Below, in pieces: positions 19,139 to 30,182 of a DNA stretch of 51,665 bases. Numbering within the stretch: position 1 is the first letter of the stretch; each line of letters opens with the position of its first letter. The notes below the pieces were generated by a model, which searched no databases, was not told the DNA's origin, and worked only from the letters and a program-made list of their open reading frames with translations. The DNA comes from Leptolyngbya sp. DLM2.Bin15 (GTDB taxonomy: Bacteria; Cyanobacteriota; Cyanobacteriia; RECH01): positions 1-51,665 of the forward strand of contig RECH01000224.1 in assembly GCA_007694125.1 (NCBI GenBank), read 5' to 3'. The translations under genes and the position numbers were made by a program.

Positions 19139-20764
19139 TTAGGCCTGGGCAACCGCTTCAGTCACAGGATGCTGGGGATGGAGCGATCGCCCCTGTTCCA
19201 GCACAAAGGACAAGCGGTTCAGGGCATTTACGTAGGCATGGGCAGAGGCTACCACAATGTCGGTGTTGGCGGAGTGGCCGGAGAAAATCCGATCCTCATG
19301 GCGCACCCGCACCGTCACTTCCCCAATGGCATCAATGCCTGCGGTTACCGACTGCACGGAGAACTCAATCAGCTCATTGGGCAGGTCGATGACCCGGTTG
19401 ATGGCGCGATAGACCGCGTCTACGGGCCCCGTGCCAATCGCCGCATCGGTGAGCTCTTGACCATCGGGGGTCAACAGGGTGACCGTGGCGGTGGGCTTAG
19501 AATGGTCGCCGCAGGACACCTGCAGGTGCTCAAGCTGGTAGCGCGCTGGGGTATGTTGAATTTCATCGTTGACGATCGCTTCCAGATCCCAATCGGTGAT
19601 CTCCTTCTTCTTGTCCGCCAACTCTTTAAAGCGGAGGAAGGCGCGATTGAGTTCCTGATCGCCCAATTCAAAGCCCAGCTCCTTGAGACGGGTGCGGAAG
19701 GCATTGCGCCCGGAATGCTTGCCTAAGACAATTTGGTTGTCGGTGAGCCCAATGGACTGGGCATCCATGATTTCGTAGGTGAGCTTATGCTTCAGGACGC
19801 CATCTTGGTGGATACCAGACTCATGGGCAAAGGCATTGGCACCCACGATCGCTTTGTTGGGCTGCACAAACATGCCCGTCAAGTTGGAGACCATGCGGGA
19901 GGTCTTGTAGATCTGGCGGGTGTCGATGTTGGTGAGGGGCGCTTCCGACTCGGCAGGACGACCCAAGAAAGGATTGAAGTACTGACGACGCACGTGCAGC
20001 GCCATCACCAATTCTTCCAGGGCCGCATTGCCGGCCCGTTCGCCAATGCCGTTGATGGTGCATTCAAGCTGGCGAGCGCCATTTTTCACCGCTTCTAGGA
20101 AGTTGGCTACCGCTAAGCCCAAGTCATTGTGACCATGGACGGAAATGATCGCTTGGTCAATGTTGGGCACATGTTCGGTGATGCCGCGAATGATCGCCCC
20201 AAATTCGCTAGGCGTTGTATAGCCGACGGTGTCGGGGATATTAATGGTGGTGGCTCCAGCAGCGATCGCCCGTTCCAACACTTGATACAAAAACTCGGGA
20301 TCGGAGCGACCGGCATCTTCCGGCGAAAATTCCACATCGTCTACAAAGGACTTGGCAAAGCCCACCATCTCTTCAGCGATCGCCAACACCTCGGCGCGAG
20401 TCTTGCGCAGCTTATATTCCAAGTGAATATCCGACGTGGCGATGAAGGTATGGATCCGGGGCTTGGCTGCCGGAGTGACGGCATCAGCCGCTGCCTGGAT
20501 GTCTTGTCGGGTGGCGCGGGCTAGGCCGCAGATCGTAGGGCCATCCGCCGTACCCACCTGCTGAGCAATTTTCTGCACCGCTTCAAAATCGCCAGGGCTA
20601 GCAAAGGGGAATCCGGCTTCAATCACGTCCACACCCAGTCGTGCCAGTTGCCGAGCGATCGCTAGCTTTTCTTCGACGTTCAGAGTTGCACCAGGCGATT
20701 GTTCACCATCGCGAAGCGTCGTATCGAAAATGATAATGCGGTCGGGCTGAGACTGGGTGTTCAT
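19139..20764 (-). CDS. leuA: 2-isopropylmalate synthase
   Basis: This 541-residue enzyme catalyses the first committed step of leucine synthesis: acetyl-CoA plus 2-oxoisovalerate gives 2-isopropylmalate. The N-terminal TIM-barrel signature [15 protein letters not shown] and the metal-binding [14 protein letters not shown] motif are intact. The C-terminal regulatory domain for leucine feedback is present at about 400-530. The tail VTEAVAQA is typical of cyanobacterial LeuA. The gene is monocistronic, with hairpins downstream. The ATG at 20764 gives the family N-terminus. Nothing is missing. Confidence 0.97.
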   Translation of the reverse strand: MNTQSQPDRIIIFDTTLRDGEQSPGATLNVEEKLAIARQLARLGVDVIEAGFPFASPGDFEAVQKIAQQVGTADGPTICGLARATRQDIQAAADAVTPAAKPRIHTFIATSDIHLEYKLRKTRAEVLAIAEEMVGFAKSFVDDVEFSPEDAGRSDPEFLYQVLERAIAAGATTINIPDTVGYTTPSEFGAIIRGITEHVPNIDQAIISVHGHNDLGLAVANFLEAVKNGARQLECTINGIGERAGNAALEELVMALHVRRQYFNPFLGRPAESEAPLTNIDTRQIYKTSRMVSNLTGMFVQPNKAIVGANAFAHESGIHQDGVLKHKLTYEIMDAQSIGLTDNQIVLGKHSGRNAFRTRLKELGFELGDQELNRAFLRFKELADKKKEITDWDLEAIVNDEIQHTPARYQLEHLQVSCGDHSKPTATVTLLTPDGQELTDAAIGTGPVDAVYRAINRVIDLPNELIEFSVQSVTAGIDAIGEVTVRVRHEDRIFSGHSANTDIVVASAHAYVNALNRLSFVLEQGRSLHPQHPVTEAVAQA

Positions 20765-21119
20765 GGGTGATTCACTAAGTATTCAAAACTTGGACAATAA
20801 CAGTCATGGACATCATGGTGCGAACTATCAAGGCTCTCCTCCACTCGTCATGGGTGGTCGTTAGACCCTTCACTGTAGACGGACATCCCTTGATGAAACA
20901 TGGTCTACCGCAAGTTGATAGACCGACTACAACCTATTCTAAGCCTTCAGTTTCCGATCGAGGCATTCCACGTCAAGAGCACCAGATGTTGATGGAGACC
21001 CTCATCTTGCATTTCTCACCCACCATCCTTCCGCCAAGCAGGTAGAAGGATGGTGAAGGGAGGGTGACATGGCTCCCCTGGGAAGATGAGGGGTCGTTGA
21101 CGTGGGTGTGCTGGGTTGC
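20765..21119. other. leuA upstream region
   Basis: About 355 bp lies between the NYN gene's 3' end and the leuA start (both minus strand). It includes a terminator-like hairpin at 21021-21055. No leader peptide with a leucine run or known riboswitch was seen. Confidence 0.4.
21021..21055 (-). terminator. Hairpin downstream of the NYN-domain gene
   Basis: CACCATCCTTC (21021-21031) and GAAGGATGGTG (21045-21055) form a perfect 11-bp stem with a 13-base loop, about 65 bp beyond the stop codon. The T-run is weak on either strand, so this is a moderate terminator candidate. Confidence 0.5.
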
Positions 21120-21638
21120 CTAGCCGTCTACCTTCTCAATTTGGGGGCGAATATCATTGAGGTCGATATAGCGATCGGTGGCGTTGCGCAGTTCCCGAGC
21201 AATCATGCCTTCCGTAGACACCACCGTGATATGGGTATTCTTGGAGCGCAGCAGTTCAATGGCCCGTTCAAAATCTCCATCGCCGCTAAACAAAATGACG
21301 CAATCGTACTGATCTACCGTGTTGAACATATCCACGACGATTTCAATATCAAGATTGGCCTTTTGGGAATAGCGCCCAGAGGTATCGTCATAATATTCCT
21401 TCAGAATTTTGGTGCGCACCGTATAGCCTAGGCTAATCAACGCATCCCGAAAACCCCGCTGGTCTTGGGCATCCTTGAGCCCGGTATACCAAAAGGCATT
21501 GATTAACCGCACATCGGAAGGGTTAGTAAAATACTCTAGAACCCGTTTGGGGTCGAAGAACCAGCCATTTTTTTGCTGGGCATAGAACATATTGTTCCCG
21601 TCTACAAAGATAGAAAGACGGTTTGTAAGACTAGACAT
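21120..21638 (-). CDS. NYN-domain protein (LabA/DUF88 type)
   Basis: This 172-residue protein consists of a single NYN (PIN-like) domain. Acidic residues expected for a metal-dependent RNase site are present in IFVDGNN, ANLDIEIVVDMF and LFSGDGDFERA. Proteins of this type in cyanobacteria include LabA, a clock-output regulator, but many paralogues exist and a clock role cannot be claimed here. The ATG at 21638 (MSSLTNRLSIF) is preferred to a TTG three codons upstream. The gene has a long upstream gap and appears monocistronic. Confidence 0.88.
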   Translation of the reverse strand: MSSLTNRLSIFVDGNNMFYAQQKNGWFFDPKRVLEYFTNPSDVRLINAFWYTGLKDAQDQRGFRDALISLGYTVRTKILKEYYDDTSGRYSQKANLDIEIVVDMFNTVDQYDCVILFSGDGDFERAIELLRSKNTHITVVSTEGMIARELRNATDRYIDLNDIRPQIEKVDG

Positions 21639-22263
21639 AAAGGTCAAACGTAATAAGTGGACTTAATTTGAAGTCGTTGACTCAGGAGTTAAACGGGAGG
21701 CCATGGCCTACCAGGGCTGAACCTCAAATCTAGATGGTGTTGCATCTTAACGATAGTGTTGATGGGGATCACTGCTGAACCCATGCCCCAGGGTTGAGTT
21801 CTATCAGGCTATTCGGGGCAAGCACCGAATAGGAACCTGTCAGGCTAGCGTCCGCGGATCACGGGCGATCGCCAACTCGGCCCTAGAGCCCACACGATGT
21901 AATCGTGGCATGGGCTTCAACAACCACGGTTGGTTGCTTGGCATCAACGCCAGATCTACGTCCATCTCGATGGAATGGCCGTAGATGGGGGTATGTTCAA
22001 CAGGTGACTTTTATATAGCTAAGCTGACTCAGGATTTGAAGCAGATTGAGCGCACTTGACCCAGGGGTCGATGATCCCAACCGAGCTACCATAACAGCAT
22101 TTGCATAACGATTTGATTGAACGTGTCCCTCTCGATCGATCCATGGGATTGAATGAGAGAGATAACACTATATTTAATTATAGGAAATCCATCTTCGGGT
22201 CAGCCTCTAGACGTGCAGGTTTTTGATCCAGTCTAGGGCGATCGCTGACAATTGCTATCGCTC
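21639..22263. other. 625-bp intergenic region
   Basis: This lies between two minus-strand genes. There is an AT-rich patch near 22165-22185 with a TATAAT on the minus strand but no convincing -35. No small gene or RNA gene was supported. Confidence 0.4.
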
Positions 22264-23292
22264 TCAAGCCCTGCTGAGGATGGTCTCAGATGGTGCATCT
22301 GCCGAGCTGGTTGCCGTCAGTAAGGTAACTAGCGCTTCCCAAACTCGCTGGGCCGATGCGGTGAGAAAGTCGCGATCCAGGGTTTCGGGGCGATCGCTAG
22401 CCTGGTGATAGTGGGGGTTGCGAAAGTTGGCGGTGTCGGTCACCAAAACTGCACCGATGCCCTGCTCCCAAAAGGCGGCATGGTCACTGCGGGCCACGTC
22501 CGGCAGCAGGGTACTCTCCGCCGGTACCAGCAGGCTGAGGATGGGCGGGGTGCGATCGCTGTCTGTGGGGGCAAAGGCTTCCACTAGGTCTGGATGGGGG
22601 CGATCGCCGATCACCGCGAGAAAGTCACCGCGATCGCTCATGGGATTCAGGGGCCAGCGCTCTGGATAGGTTTGGCAACCGGGACGATAGCAAGCGTAGC
22701 CCACCATATCCAAGATGATCGCGCCTTGGAGTCCTTGGAGCTGGTCTGTATCAGCAGCCAAGGCACGACTGCCCACCAGTCCCGTTTCTTCTTGATCAAA
22801 GATGGCCAGGGTGAGCGATCGCTGGGTCTGCATCTGTCCTGTGCCCAGCAAGCGAGCCACTTCGAGTACAACTGCGATACCACTGGCATTGTCATCGGCA
22901 CCGGGGGACTGGGCAACGGTGTCATAGTGGGCTCCTAGGAGCAAGCGATCGCCCCCTGGAGGGGGTGAACCGAGATGGGCCACTAGGTTGACACCCTCGG
23001 CAAAGGGCAACCGCTCGGTCTGCCACCCTGATTCCGTGAGCGACTGCTCTAGATAATCCAGAGCCTGCTGGCGATCGCCCTCTTCCACCCGAGGAAAGGA
23101 CAGGGCCGCAACATCCGCCATCAACCGCTCCGGATCGACATACATCAGCTCTGAACCTCGCTCCTCACCCATCGGATCCGCCGCCAGACCCTGAGCTGGC
23201 AGATGTACCTCCAGCAGCCGATGGCCACCCAAGATCCCGAGGATGACGCCCAGCACTAGCAGCAGTGCCAACCAACGTTTCTGACGCATCAT
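22264..23292 (-). CDS. M28-family metallopeptidase, membrane-anchored or exported
   Basis: This 342-residue protein begins with an uncleaved anchor or signal (KRWLALLLVLGVILGILGG). The M28 zinc ligands are visible in LLLGAHYDTVAQ and GADDNASG. The general-base pair is in DQEETGLVGS, and later histidine/aspartate ligands are around ARSDHAAFWEQG. This points to an extracytoplasmic aminopeptidase. Specificity cannot be read. The gene follows the GH57 gene by five bases, so the two are probably co-transcribed. The start is ATG-ATG at 23292/23289. Confidence 0.9.
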   Translation of the reverse strand: MMRQKRWLALLLVLGVILGILGGHRLLEVHLPAQGLAADPMGEERGSELMYVDPERLMADVAALSFPRVEEGDRQQALDYLEQSLTESGWQTERLPFAEGVNLVAHLGSPPPGGDRLLLGAHYDTVAQSPGADDNASGIAVVLEVARLLGTGQMQTQRSLTLAIFDQEETGLVGSRALAADTDQLQGLQGAIILDMVGYACYRPGCQTYPERWPLNPMSDRGDFLAVIGDRPHPDLVEAFAPTDSDRTPPILSLLVPAESTLLPDVARSDHAAFWEQGIGAVLVTDTANFRNPHYHQASDRPETLDRDFLTASAQRVWEALVTLLTATSSADAPSETILSRA

Positions 23293-23297
23293 GTCCC

Positions 23298-26003
23298 CTA
23301 ACCCACTTCAGGATCGGCCATCAGTCCTTGAGATAGCTGTTCTACCTCTACATGATCCTGAAAGGCGATGCCCTCCAGTTGGTCAATGTGCTCTAGCCAG
23401 AAGGGTACGTCAATGGCCAGGGTTCTCCCTAGCTCCAACAGGCGGCCAATGTGGGGCAACGACCAATCCGGCAGGGGATGGGGTGCTTCTAGACCGGCCT
23501 GCCGCCATTGCTTCAGTTGGGGCAGGAGTTGGGTGTTAAAGCTCTTGAGGTATAGCTCCTGGGCCCGATCTAGGGATAGGCCTAGATGGAGGCGATCGCC
23601 CACTTGAATCAGGTTCTCCAGCCAAGGAATCATCTCGTCTGCCACATCCGCCTCGGCGCTATGGAATAGGTGCCAGAGGGTGCGGATCACCAGTTGTTCA
23701 ATCACCTGCTTGGCCTGGGGAAGGCGTAGATCGCAGCGGAAGGAGTTGGCCTCGGTGGCGATCGCGTCCAGATCCGCCACGTAGCCTAGGCATTGCTGTA
23801 GGTTGAGATGGGAGAAGTCCCCCGTATCCCGCTCCAGCGATCGCACCGCGCTCATGGCTCGATGGGTGATGGCAATTTCCGCCGCCACTTTCAGCTCTTG
23901 GGGTGGATCCAGCTCATCTCGCTGGAAGGCCATCAGCACGCCGTAGTTATCGCGGTAGACCTGGGTATAGAGCTGATCTAGGCGAGTCAGGGTTTCCTGG
24001 GTCAGCAGCCGCATGATCCGATGGCGTTCTTCAGCGAAGAGGGTTTGTAAACTATAGGACTGATCGCCAAAGGCCCGGCTCATGGCTAAAATCACATGGG
24101 CGGCGCTGGCCTGCTGCAGGGAGTCGAAAATATCCTGCTTCATTTGGCTATAGAGCCGTCGTCCGGGAAAGGTTTGGATGCAGCAATGGAAGTCCCAACC
24201 GCCCAAATGCAGCACCGCCAGCATCAAGTCAGCGCGTTCCTGGGTGATGTCTGAGGTCAGCACCACTTGCCCCACCGCTAAGGTCAGCGCCCCAATCCGC
24301 TGCAGTTGGTAATCTACCTGATGGGCGGTATAGCAATAGATGCGCTGTTGTTTGGCATAGGCGGTGAACAGGGAGCTAATGGCATAGTGGGCTGCTACCT
24401 GGTTGTGGGTAATCTGGGACGACACCACCAACTGATGGTACAGGTCTGCCCCATCTCGATAGGTCTCCACATTGCTAGGAGCCGCCGACAAGCGCCGCAA
24501 AAATTCTGGCTCAAGCTGAATGCCGGTGACGTCCGCCGCTAGCTCAATGGCTCGGGCGGCATAGCGGAGAATCTGAACGCCCTCGGGGCGGGAAATTTCT
24601 TCAAAAAACCAGCCGCAACTGGTGTACATCAACAGGGAATGGCGCTGCATTTCCAGCAGGCGCAGGGCGTCCACCCGTTCGGCTTCGGTGAGAGGATGGT
24701 CTTGGTGGGCGGCAAAAAATTCGGCAACGTTCTCGGGGGAGCGATCGCGAATCACCTGAATGTAGTTATCCCGAGCGCTCCAGGGATCGCCAAACAGTTG
24801 AGCACCCACTTCTTCGTAAATAGCCACGAGGCGATCGCGCAACCAATCGAGGGAATCCCGCAGGGGCCGCCGCCATTTTTGGTGCCATAGCCCACCACCG
24901 CCACAGCCACAGTCATCCTGCCAGCGATCGACCCCGTGGGAGCAGCTCCAGGCTGTCACGGGCTTGAGTTCCACTTCCCAGGTGGGCGGACAAATGCTCA
25001 GGTAATGGGCATAGTTGGTCACCGTCCAACCTCGACGGGGAAACTCCACCGCCACGGCATAGGCCACGGCTTTTTCGCGCCCAGCTTTATGGTGCCCGAA
25101 GGTTTCGCCATCGGTGGCAGCGGAAATGAGTTGGGAGGAGCGATCGCCCCGAACGGCCTGACCAATGCGGCCAGCAAAATGCTGGGAGCTGCTCAAGACT
25201 TCGTTAAAGCCCATATCGCGGGAGATCGGGCCGTCGTAGAAAAAGATGTCGAGGTAATCACGTTGGCGATCGCCCCCCGGCACAAAGCAGCGGTAGGGCT
25301 GGGTGGGATCGATCTGACTGCCGCCCACCTCTAGCCAGTCGGCATGGGCCGCTTCGTTGTCATGGGGAATCCGCCGGCAGCGCTGGGCCTGGGACGGAGC
25401 TAGGACAATGAAGCGAATCCCCTCCGCCACCAACGCCTTCACCGTATCGGCATCCACTGCTGTTTCTGCCAGCCACATGCCCTCAGGGTTGCGACCAAAG
25501 CGAGAGTAGAAATCTGCCTTGCCCCAGCGAATTTGCGTATATTTATCGCGCTCGTTGGCCAGGGGCAAAATGATGTGGTTATACACCTGAGCAATGGCGT
25601 TACCGTGCCCCTGGAGGCGATCGCAGCTTTGGCGATCGGCAGCCAGAATCCGCTGATAGGTTTCCACATCGTGGCGCTCCAGCCAGCTCATCAGCGTGGG
25701 GCCAATGTTGAAACTGATGTATTCAAAATTGTTGACCAGCCCCACCAGTTCACCCTGGTCATTCAAAATCCGCGCAAAGGCGTTGGGGCGATAGCATTCA
25801 TGGTGGATGCGCTCATTCCAGTCGTGGAACGGTGCAGCGCTGGGCTGGCGCTCAATCGCATCCAGGTAGGGATTTTCCCGAGGCGGCTGATAAAAGTGAC
25901 CATGAACCGTCACATATACCCCCGTCGCCACGCGCAGTGGATCGGGATGGGTATCAGCGTTCACCTCAACCGAGGCGGAAGAATGGGGGAAATGAGTCAC
26001 CAT
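23298..26003 (-). CDS. Glycoside hydrolase family 57 protein with DUF3536 domain
   Basis: The product is about 901 residues from the ATG at 26003 (MVTHFPHSSAS). A GTG at 26069 would extend it by 22 residues. The GH57 N-terminal block VTVHGHFYQPPRENPYLDAIE is intact. The candidate nucleophile glutamate is in MWLAETAVD and the acid/base aspartate region in SAATDGETFGHH. The C-terminal half corresponds to DUF3536, common with GH57 in cyanobacteria. GH57 enzymes act on alpha-glucans, but the substrate of this subgroup is not established. Its neighbour five bases downstream is the M28 peptidase. Confidence 0.9.
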   Translation of the reverse strand: MVTHFPHSSASVEVNADTHPDPLRVATGVYVTVHGHFYQPPRENPYLDAIERQPSAAPFHDWNERIHHECYRPNAFARILNDQGELVGLVNNFEYISFNIGPTLMSWLERHDVETYQRILAADRQSCDRLQGHGNAIAQVYNHIILPLANERDKYTQIRWGKADFYSRFGRNPEGMWLAETAVDADTVKALVAEGIRFIVLAPSQAQRCRRIPHDNEAAHADWLEVGGSQIDPTQPYRCFVPGGDRQRDYLDIFFYDGPISRDMGFNEVLSSSQHFAGRIGQAVRGDRSSQLISAATDGETFGHHKAGREKAVAYAVAVEFPRRGWTVTNYAHYLSICPPTWEVELKPVTAWSCSHGVDRWQDDCGCGGGGLWHQKWRRPLRDSLDWLRDRLVAIYEEVGAQLFGDPWSARDNYIQVIRDRSPENVAEFFAAHQDHPLTEAERVDALRLLEMQRHSLLMYTSCGWFFEEISRPEGVQILRYAARAIELAADVTGIQLEPEFLRRLSAAPSNVETYRDGADLYHQLVVSSQITHNQVAAHYAISSLFTAYAKQQRIYCYTAHQVDYQLQRIGALTLAVGQVVLTSDITQERADLMLAVLHLGGWDFHCCIQTFPGRRLYSQMKQDIFDSLQQASAAHVILAMSRAFGDQSYSLQTLFAEERHRIMRLLTQETLTRLDQLYTQVYRDNYGVLMAFQRDELDPPQELKVAAEIAITHRAMSAVRSLERDTGDFSHLNLQQCLGYVADLDAIATEANSFRCDLRLPQAKQVIEQLVIRTLWHLFHSAEADVADEMIPWLENLIQVGDRLHLGLSLDRAQELYLKSFNTQLLPQLKQWRQAGLEAPHPLPDWSLPHIGRLLELGRTLAIDVPFWLEHIDQLEGIAFQDHVEVEQLSQGLMADPEVG

Positions 26004-26391
26004 AAAAGCATATCCAAGGCAAACGTCTTTTAACTCTCTGGGCAGCGGCACGATGCGAATGGTGCGCACAGCTTAACGATCAGCCATACCTATCCAGCGA
26101 TCTAGCAAACCAGCGAGCTAGAAACAGGGTCAAGGCTAGGCAGGACAACGGGTCGTCAACTTGAGCGTTCAACCGCTGAGCGCATCCCACCCAGGGGACG
26201 GCACCACACCTATAGGTTATCCTAGGGGGCGATCGCCCAGATGTGACCCGAACCTCAGACAATTTACAGGATTGCCCGCAGCGCCCAGACCATCACCCGC
26301 ATCAAAAAATCGGGGATTGCTCAGGCCATCCTGGCATGTCCCCGATTTCAATGCTAACCCGTGAATTTTCCTAGACGTTGACTAGCCTGGC
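26004..26391. other. Intergenic region between glnA and the GH57 gene
   Basis: It holds the glnA terminator (26303-26348) and presumably the GH57 promoter. The GH57 frame is open on the minus strand to a GTG at 26069. No additional gene is supported. Confidence 0.45.
26303..26348 (-). terminator. Rho-independent terminator of glnA
   Basis: AAATCGGGGA (26307-26316) pairs with TCCCCGATTT (26339-26348). On the minus strand the stem is followed by a T-rich stretch ending in TTTTTTGAT. It lies about 45 bp after the glnA stop. Confidence 0.75.
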
Positions 26392-27813
<1,422 letters not shown>

Positions 27814-28577
27814 GAATTACTCCTTAGTTTCCAGGCTGCGGTTGCAGAACAAACAACGTGTGAGGGATCAACAAACTAGCGGATTGGGAACTCGGTCACG
27901 GAGGGCTAGACCACCACCCAGTTGAAGATTCGCCTAGATTTGGCGATCGCCCAGTGAACCAAATTGACAGATGCCATCTAGTGGCGATCGCCCCGTTTAC
28001 CGTCCCCTTAACCAAGCTTTTTCAATCACCTCATATCGAGGAAGCCATGGGGAATCGGCCAGGGAAGATGCTTTTATACCTGAATCATCCTAGAAATTGG
28101 GTTGACCACATTTTGTATCAAGAACTACAAAACCTTGATGTCGTCTGAGAATTTGGGCTGGAATTCTGTGGAATTCTTAAGGTGCATTCTGAAGATTCAT
28201 GGCCTCGCGATCGCCCCTCGGGTTCAAAATCCTGCCCAACCCATGGTGGGCTCAATCGAGGTCAACTGCCCCGATAGCAGCAACTCGCCGGCCGCCCTGC
28301 CGCTGCCCTGCACCCAGTCCATACAAAACTTAACAATCCTCAAGGGCTGAAGGCTAGGCTGAATCCCGATTACAGCCAACCTCGCATGATACACTTATGT
28401 CTGAAATTCATTCCTTATTGTGAGCGAGACGGCAGCCTTAGGGGAGCGATCGCTATGTCATGAGGGGCTAGGCTGTCTAGATTGGCTCCATTGCCCCCTT
28501 AGAGGTGTTCCTCAGTTTTGTGAGAGCGCCGCGACCTATAGTAAACATTTGTTAGGAATTGTTGGGAGACAAACTTC
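27814..28577. other. Divergent glnA/apcF intergenic region
   Basis: This 764-bp region contains the NtcA-type glnA promoter at 28087-28128, which leaves a glnA leader of about 265 nt, and the apcF promoter further right. The glutamine riboswitch consensus was sought in the glnA leader and not found. No small gene was supported. Confidence 0.5.
28087..28128 (-). promoter_or_regulatory. NtcA-activated class II promoter of glnA
   Basis: On the minus strand the sequence reads GTA-N8-TAC (28128-28115), then exactly 22 bases, then TAGGAT (28092-28087), which fits the -10 form TAN3T. This is the canonical NtcA-dependent promoter architecture. It points toward glnA, a classical NtcA target. The start of transcription should lie near 28080. 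Confidence 0.85.
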
Positions 28578-29087
28578 ATGCGGGACGCAGTCACGAGCCT
28601 AATTCAGAACTACGACGTCACCGGCCGATACTTTGACCGCGATGCTCTCGATACCCTAAAGTCCTATTTTGAGTCTGGGGTGTCCCGAGTTCAGGCAGCA
28701 GCCATCATTAACGCCAATTCATCCAACGTGGTCAAGCGCGCTGGGTCTACTCTCTTTGAGCAGGTGCCTGAGCTAATTCGCCCAGGCGGCAATGCTTACA
28801 CCACCCGTCGCTATGCCGCTTGCTTGCGGGATATGGACTACTACCTGCGCTATGCCACCTATGCTTTGGTGGCCGGCAGCACGGATGTGTTAGATGAGCG
28901 TGTCCTACAGGGGCTACGCGAAACCTATAACTCGTTGAGCGTGCCCATTGGCCCCACCGTCATGGGTATTCAAATCATGAAAACCATGGTCAAACAAATG
29001 TTGGCAGATGCCGGAGTTGAAGATACGGCGTTTGTAGACCAGCCCTTCGACCACATGACCCGCGAACTCAGCGAAGTGAATATCTAA
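28578..29087 (+). CDS. apcF: Allophycocyanin beta-18 subunit (phycobilisome core)
   Basis: This 169-residue phycobiliprotein replaces one allophycocyanin beta subunit in the core cylinder and takes part in energy transfer to the terminal emitter. The phycocyanobilin attachment cysteine is Cys82 in YAACLRDMDYYL. Asn72 in GGNAYTT is the site methylated in beta-type subunits. The start MRDAVTSLIQNYDVTGRY and end FDHMTRELSEV are characteristic of ApcF rather than ApcB. The ATG at 28578 is the conserved start. The gene stands alone, as apcF usually does, and has a strong hairpin downstream. Confidence 0.95.
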   Translation: MRDAVTSLIQNYDVTGRYFDRDALDTLKSYFESGVSRVQAAAIINANSSNVVKRAGSTLFEQVPELIRPGGNAYTTRRYAACLRDMDYYLRYATYALVAGSTDVLDERVLQGLRETYNSLSVPIGPTVMGIQIMKTMVKQMLADAGVEDTAFVDQPFDHMTRELSEVNI

Positions 29088-29461
29088 GCGATCGCTTCTT
29101 GATGGTGGTTACTGAGAACCCACTATTTCAGTGCAGCCATGATCCCCTTCGACATCCCCAGTCCCCTGATGGGACATCAGAGTCGCAATCTGATCACGGT
29201 GGATGTTTGGGGATCGGGCCACCTGTTGGCATGAATGGACTGAGTAGCCTGATCTAGCCGATTGCCCAAATAACTTCAATCCCCCCGATGACTTAACTTG
29301 AGCTATCGGGGGGATTGTTGTCATGGAATGCTGGTCACAGGATATGGGTGACAAAACAGAGCGCGGCGGGTTGTTCGAGGCGTATCCGGGCAAAGCATCT
29401 CATCCGCGCAAGAGCGTCACGGCTCTCTGCGGTACCGGTCTATCCCAACTCATCGTGGTGA
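29088..29461. other. Intergenic region after apcF
   Basis: It contains the 13-bp hairpin at 29277-29317. A 94-codon minus-strand frame that reads through this hairpin was rejected. Nothing else is seen. Confidence 0.45.
29277..29317 (+). terminator. Strong hairpin downstream of apcF
   Basis: CAATCCCCCCGAT (29277-29289) and ATCGGGGGGATTG (29305-29317) form a perfect 13-bp stem with a 15-base loop, about 190 bp after the apcF stop. The following TTGTCAT is a poor T-run. Because apcF and the next gene are convergent, it may act on both transcripts. Confidence 0.6.
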
Positions 29462-29995
29462 TCATACGCCCCCCAATTGATTGAGCAGCCAGGCTAGGCG
29501 TACCTGGGCAATATCTAGGCTATCGAGAATCTTAGAGTTGGGCGGCAGATCATCAAGCCCGCCATCTTGTTCTGGCACCCCCCCTAGGCGGGTGACGGTG
29601 CTGCGCAGGCGATCGGAGAGCAGGATTGAGAGGGCTCGATAGAAATGGGACGCAAACCCCACATCTTGGGATAGCTTAGCGGTGAGCATCAGTCGAGGGA
29701 TCGCCCAAACCGAGGCATCTTCTAGGGCCTGCACCGTAGCAGAGGGAGGACGATCTTCAACAAACGACATTTCGCCCACCAACTCTCCCACGGAGATATG
29801 GGCCACTTCTCGGTTGCCCAAGGCTTGGACGCAAACGGCAAAGGTGCCGGTCAAGATCAAATATAAAGCGTCAATAGACTCACCTTCTTGGATGAGCATT
29901 TGTCCGGCAGCTAGGTGACGGTGCTGGCCGTTGGTGAGCAGCCATTCAAAGTCGCGATCGCTTAGTTCTGCCAGAATATAGAGTGATTTTTTCAT
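29462..29995 (-). CDS. Cyclic-nucleotide-binding-fold protein
   Basis: This 177-residue protein has a single cNMP-binding domain (about 5-125): QMLIQEGESIDALYLILTG followed by the phosphate-cassette-like GEMSFVEDRPPSATV. In cAMP-binding members an arginine precedes the S/A-A-x-V segment. Here that position is proline (PPSATV), so cyclic-nucleotide binding is doubtful. There is no DNA-binding helix-turn-helix. The C-terminal 50 residues are helical and end in AWLLNQLGGV. It may be a structural or regulatory domain protein. It lies downstream of cruP on the same strand with a gap of about 190 bp. Confidence 0.85.
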   Translation of the reverse strand: MKKSLYILAELSDRDFEWLLTNGQHRHLAAGQMLIQEGESIDALYLILTGTFAVCVQALGNREVAHISVGELVGEMSFVEDRPPSATVQALEDASVWAIPRLMLTAKLSQDVGFASHFYRALSILLSDRLRSTVTRLGGVPEQDGGLDDLPPNSKILDSLDIAQVRLAWLLNQLGGV

Positions 29996-30182
29996 AACCG
30001 TGGTTTGAATAATGGACTACAGGTGAATGGACAGACCCATCGGATCCCCAAAGCGATCGCGGTTCATCAGGGCGGCGTTGCAGGGGGATGGTTGATAGTA
30101 GCTGATTTCGTTCAAGAATGTCCTCGTCCGATCATCCTAAAAGGGCGATCTGCAAGGGCGATCGCAGACCCAGGACATAATT

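Noticed and set aside
20806-21045. A 79-codon plus-strand frame upstream of leuA
   Set aside because: It covers the leuA promoter region and a terminator-like hairpin, with no protein-like features. It has no leucine run, so it is not a leader peptide for leuA.
22165-22185. TATAAT on the minus strand in the AT-rich patch upstream of the NYN gene
   Set aside because: No -35 element at proper spacing, and it lies more than 500 bp from the gene.
27814-28086. Possible glutamine riboswitch in the glnA leader
   Set aside because: The conserved purine-rich core of the glutamine RNA motif could not be found on the minus strand.
28514-28542. A TATAGT box upstream of apcF
   Set aside because: The -10-like hexamer is good, but the only -35-like hexamers are spaced 13-15 bp away, too close to call a promoter.
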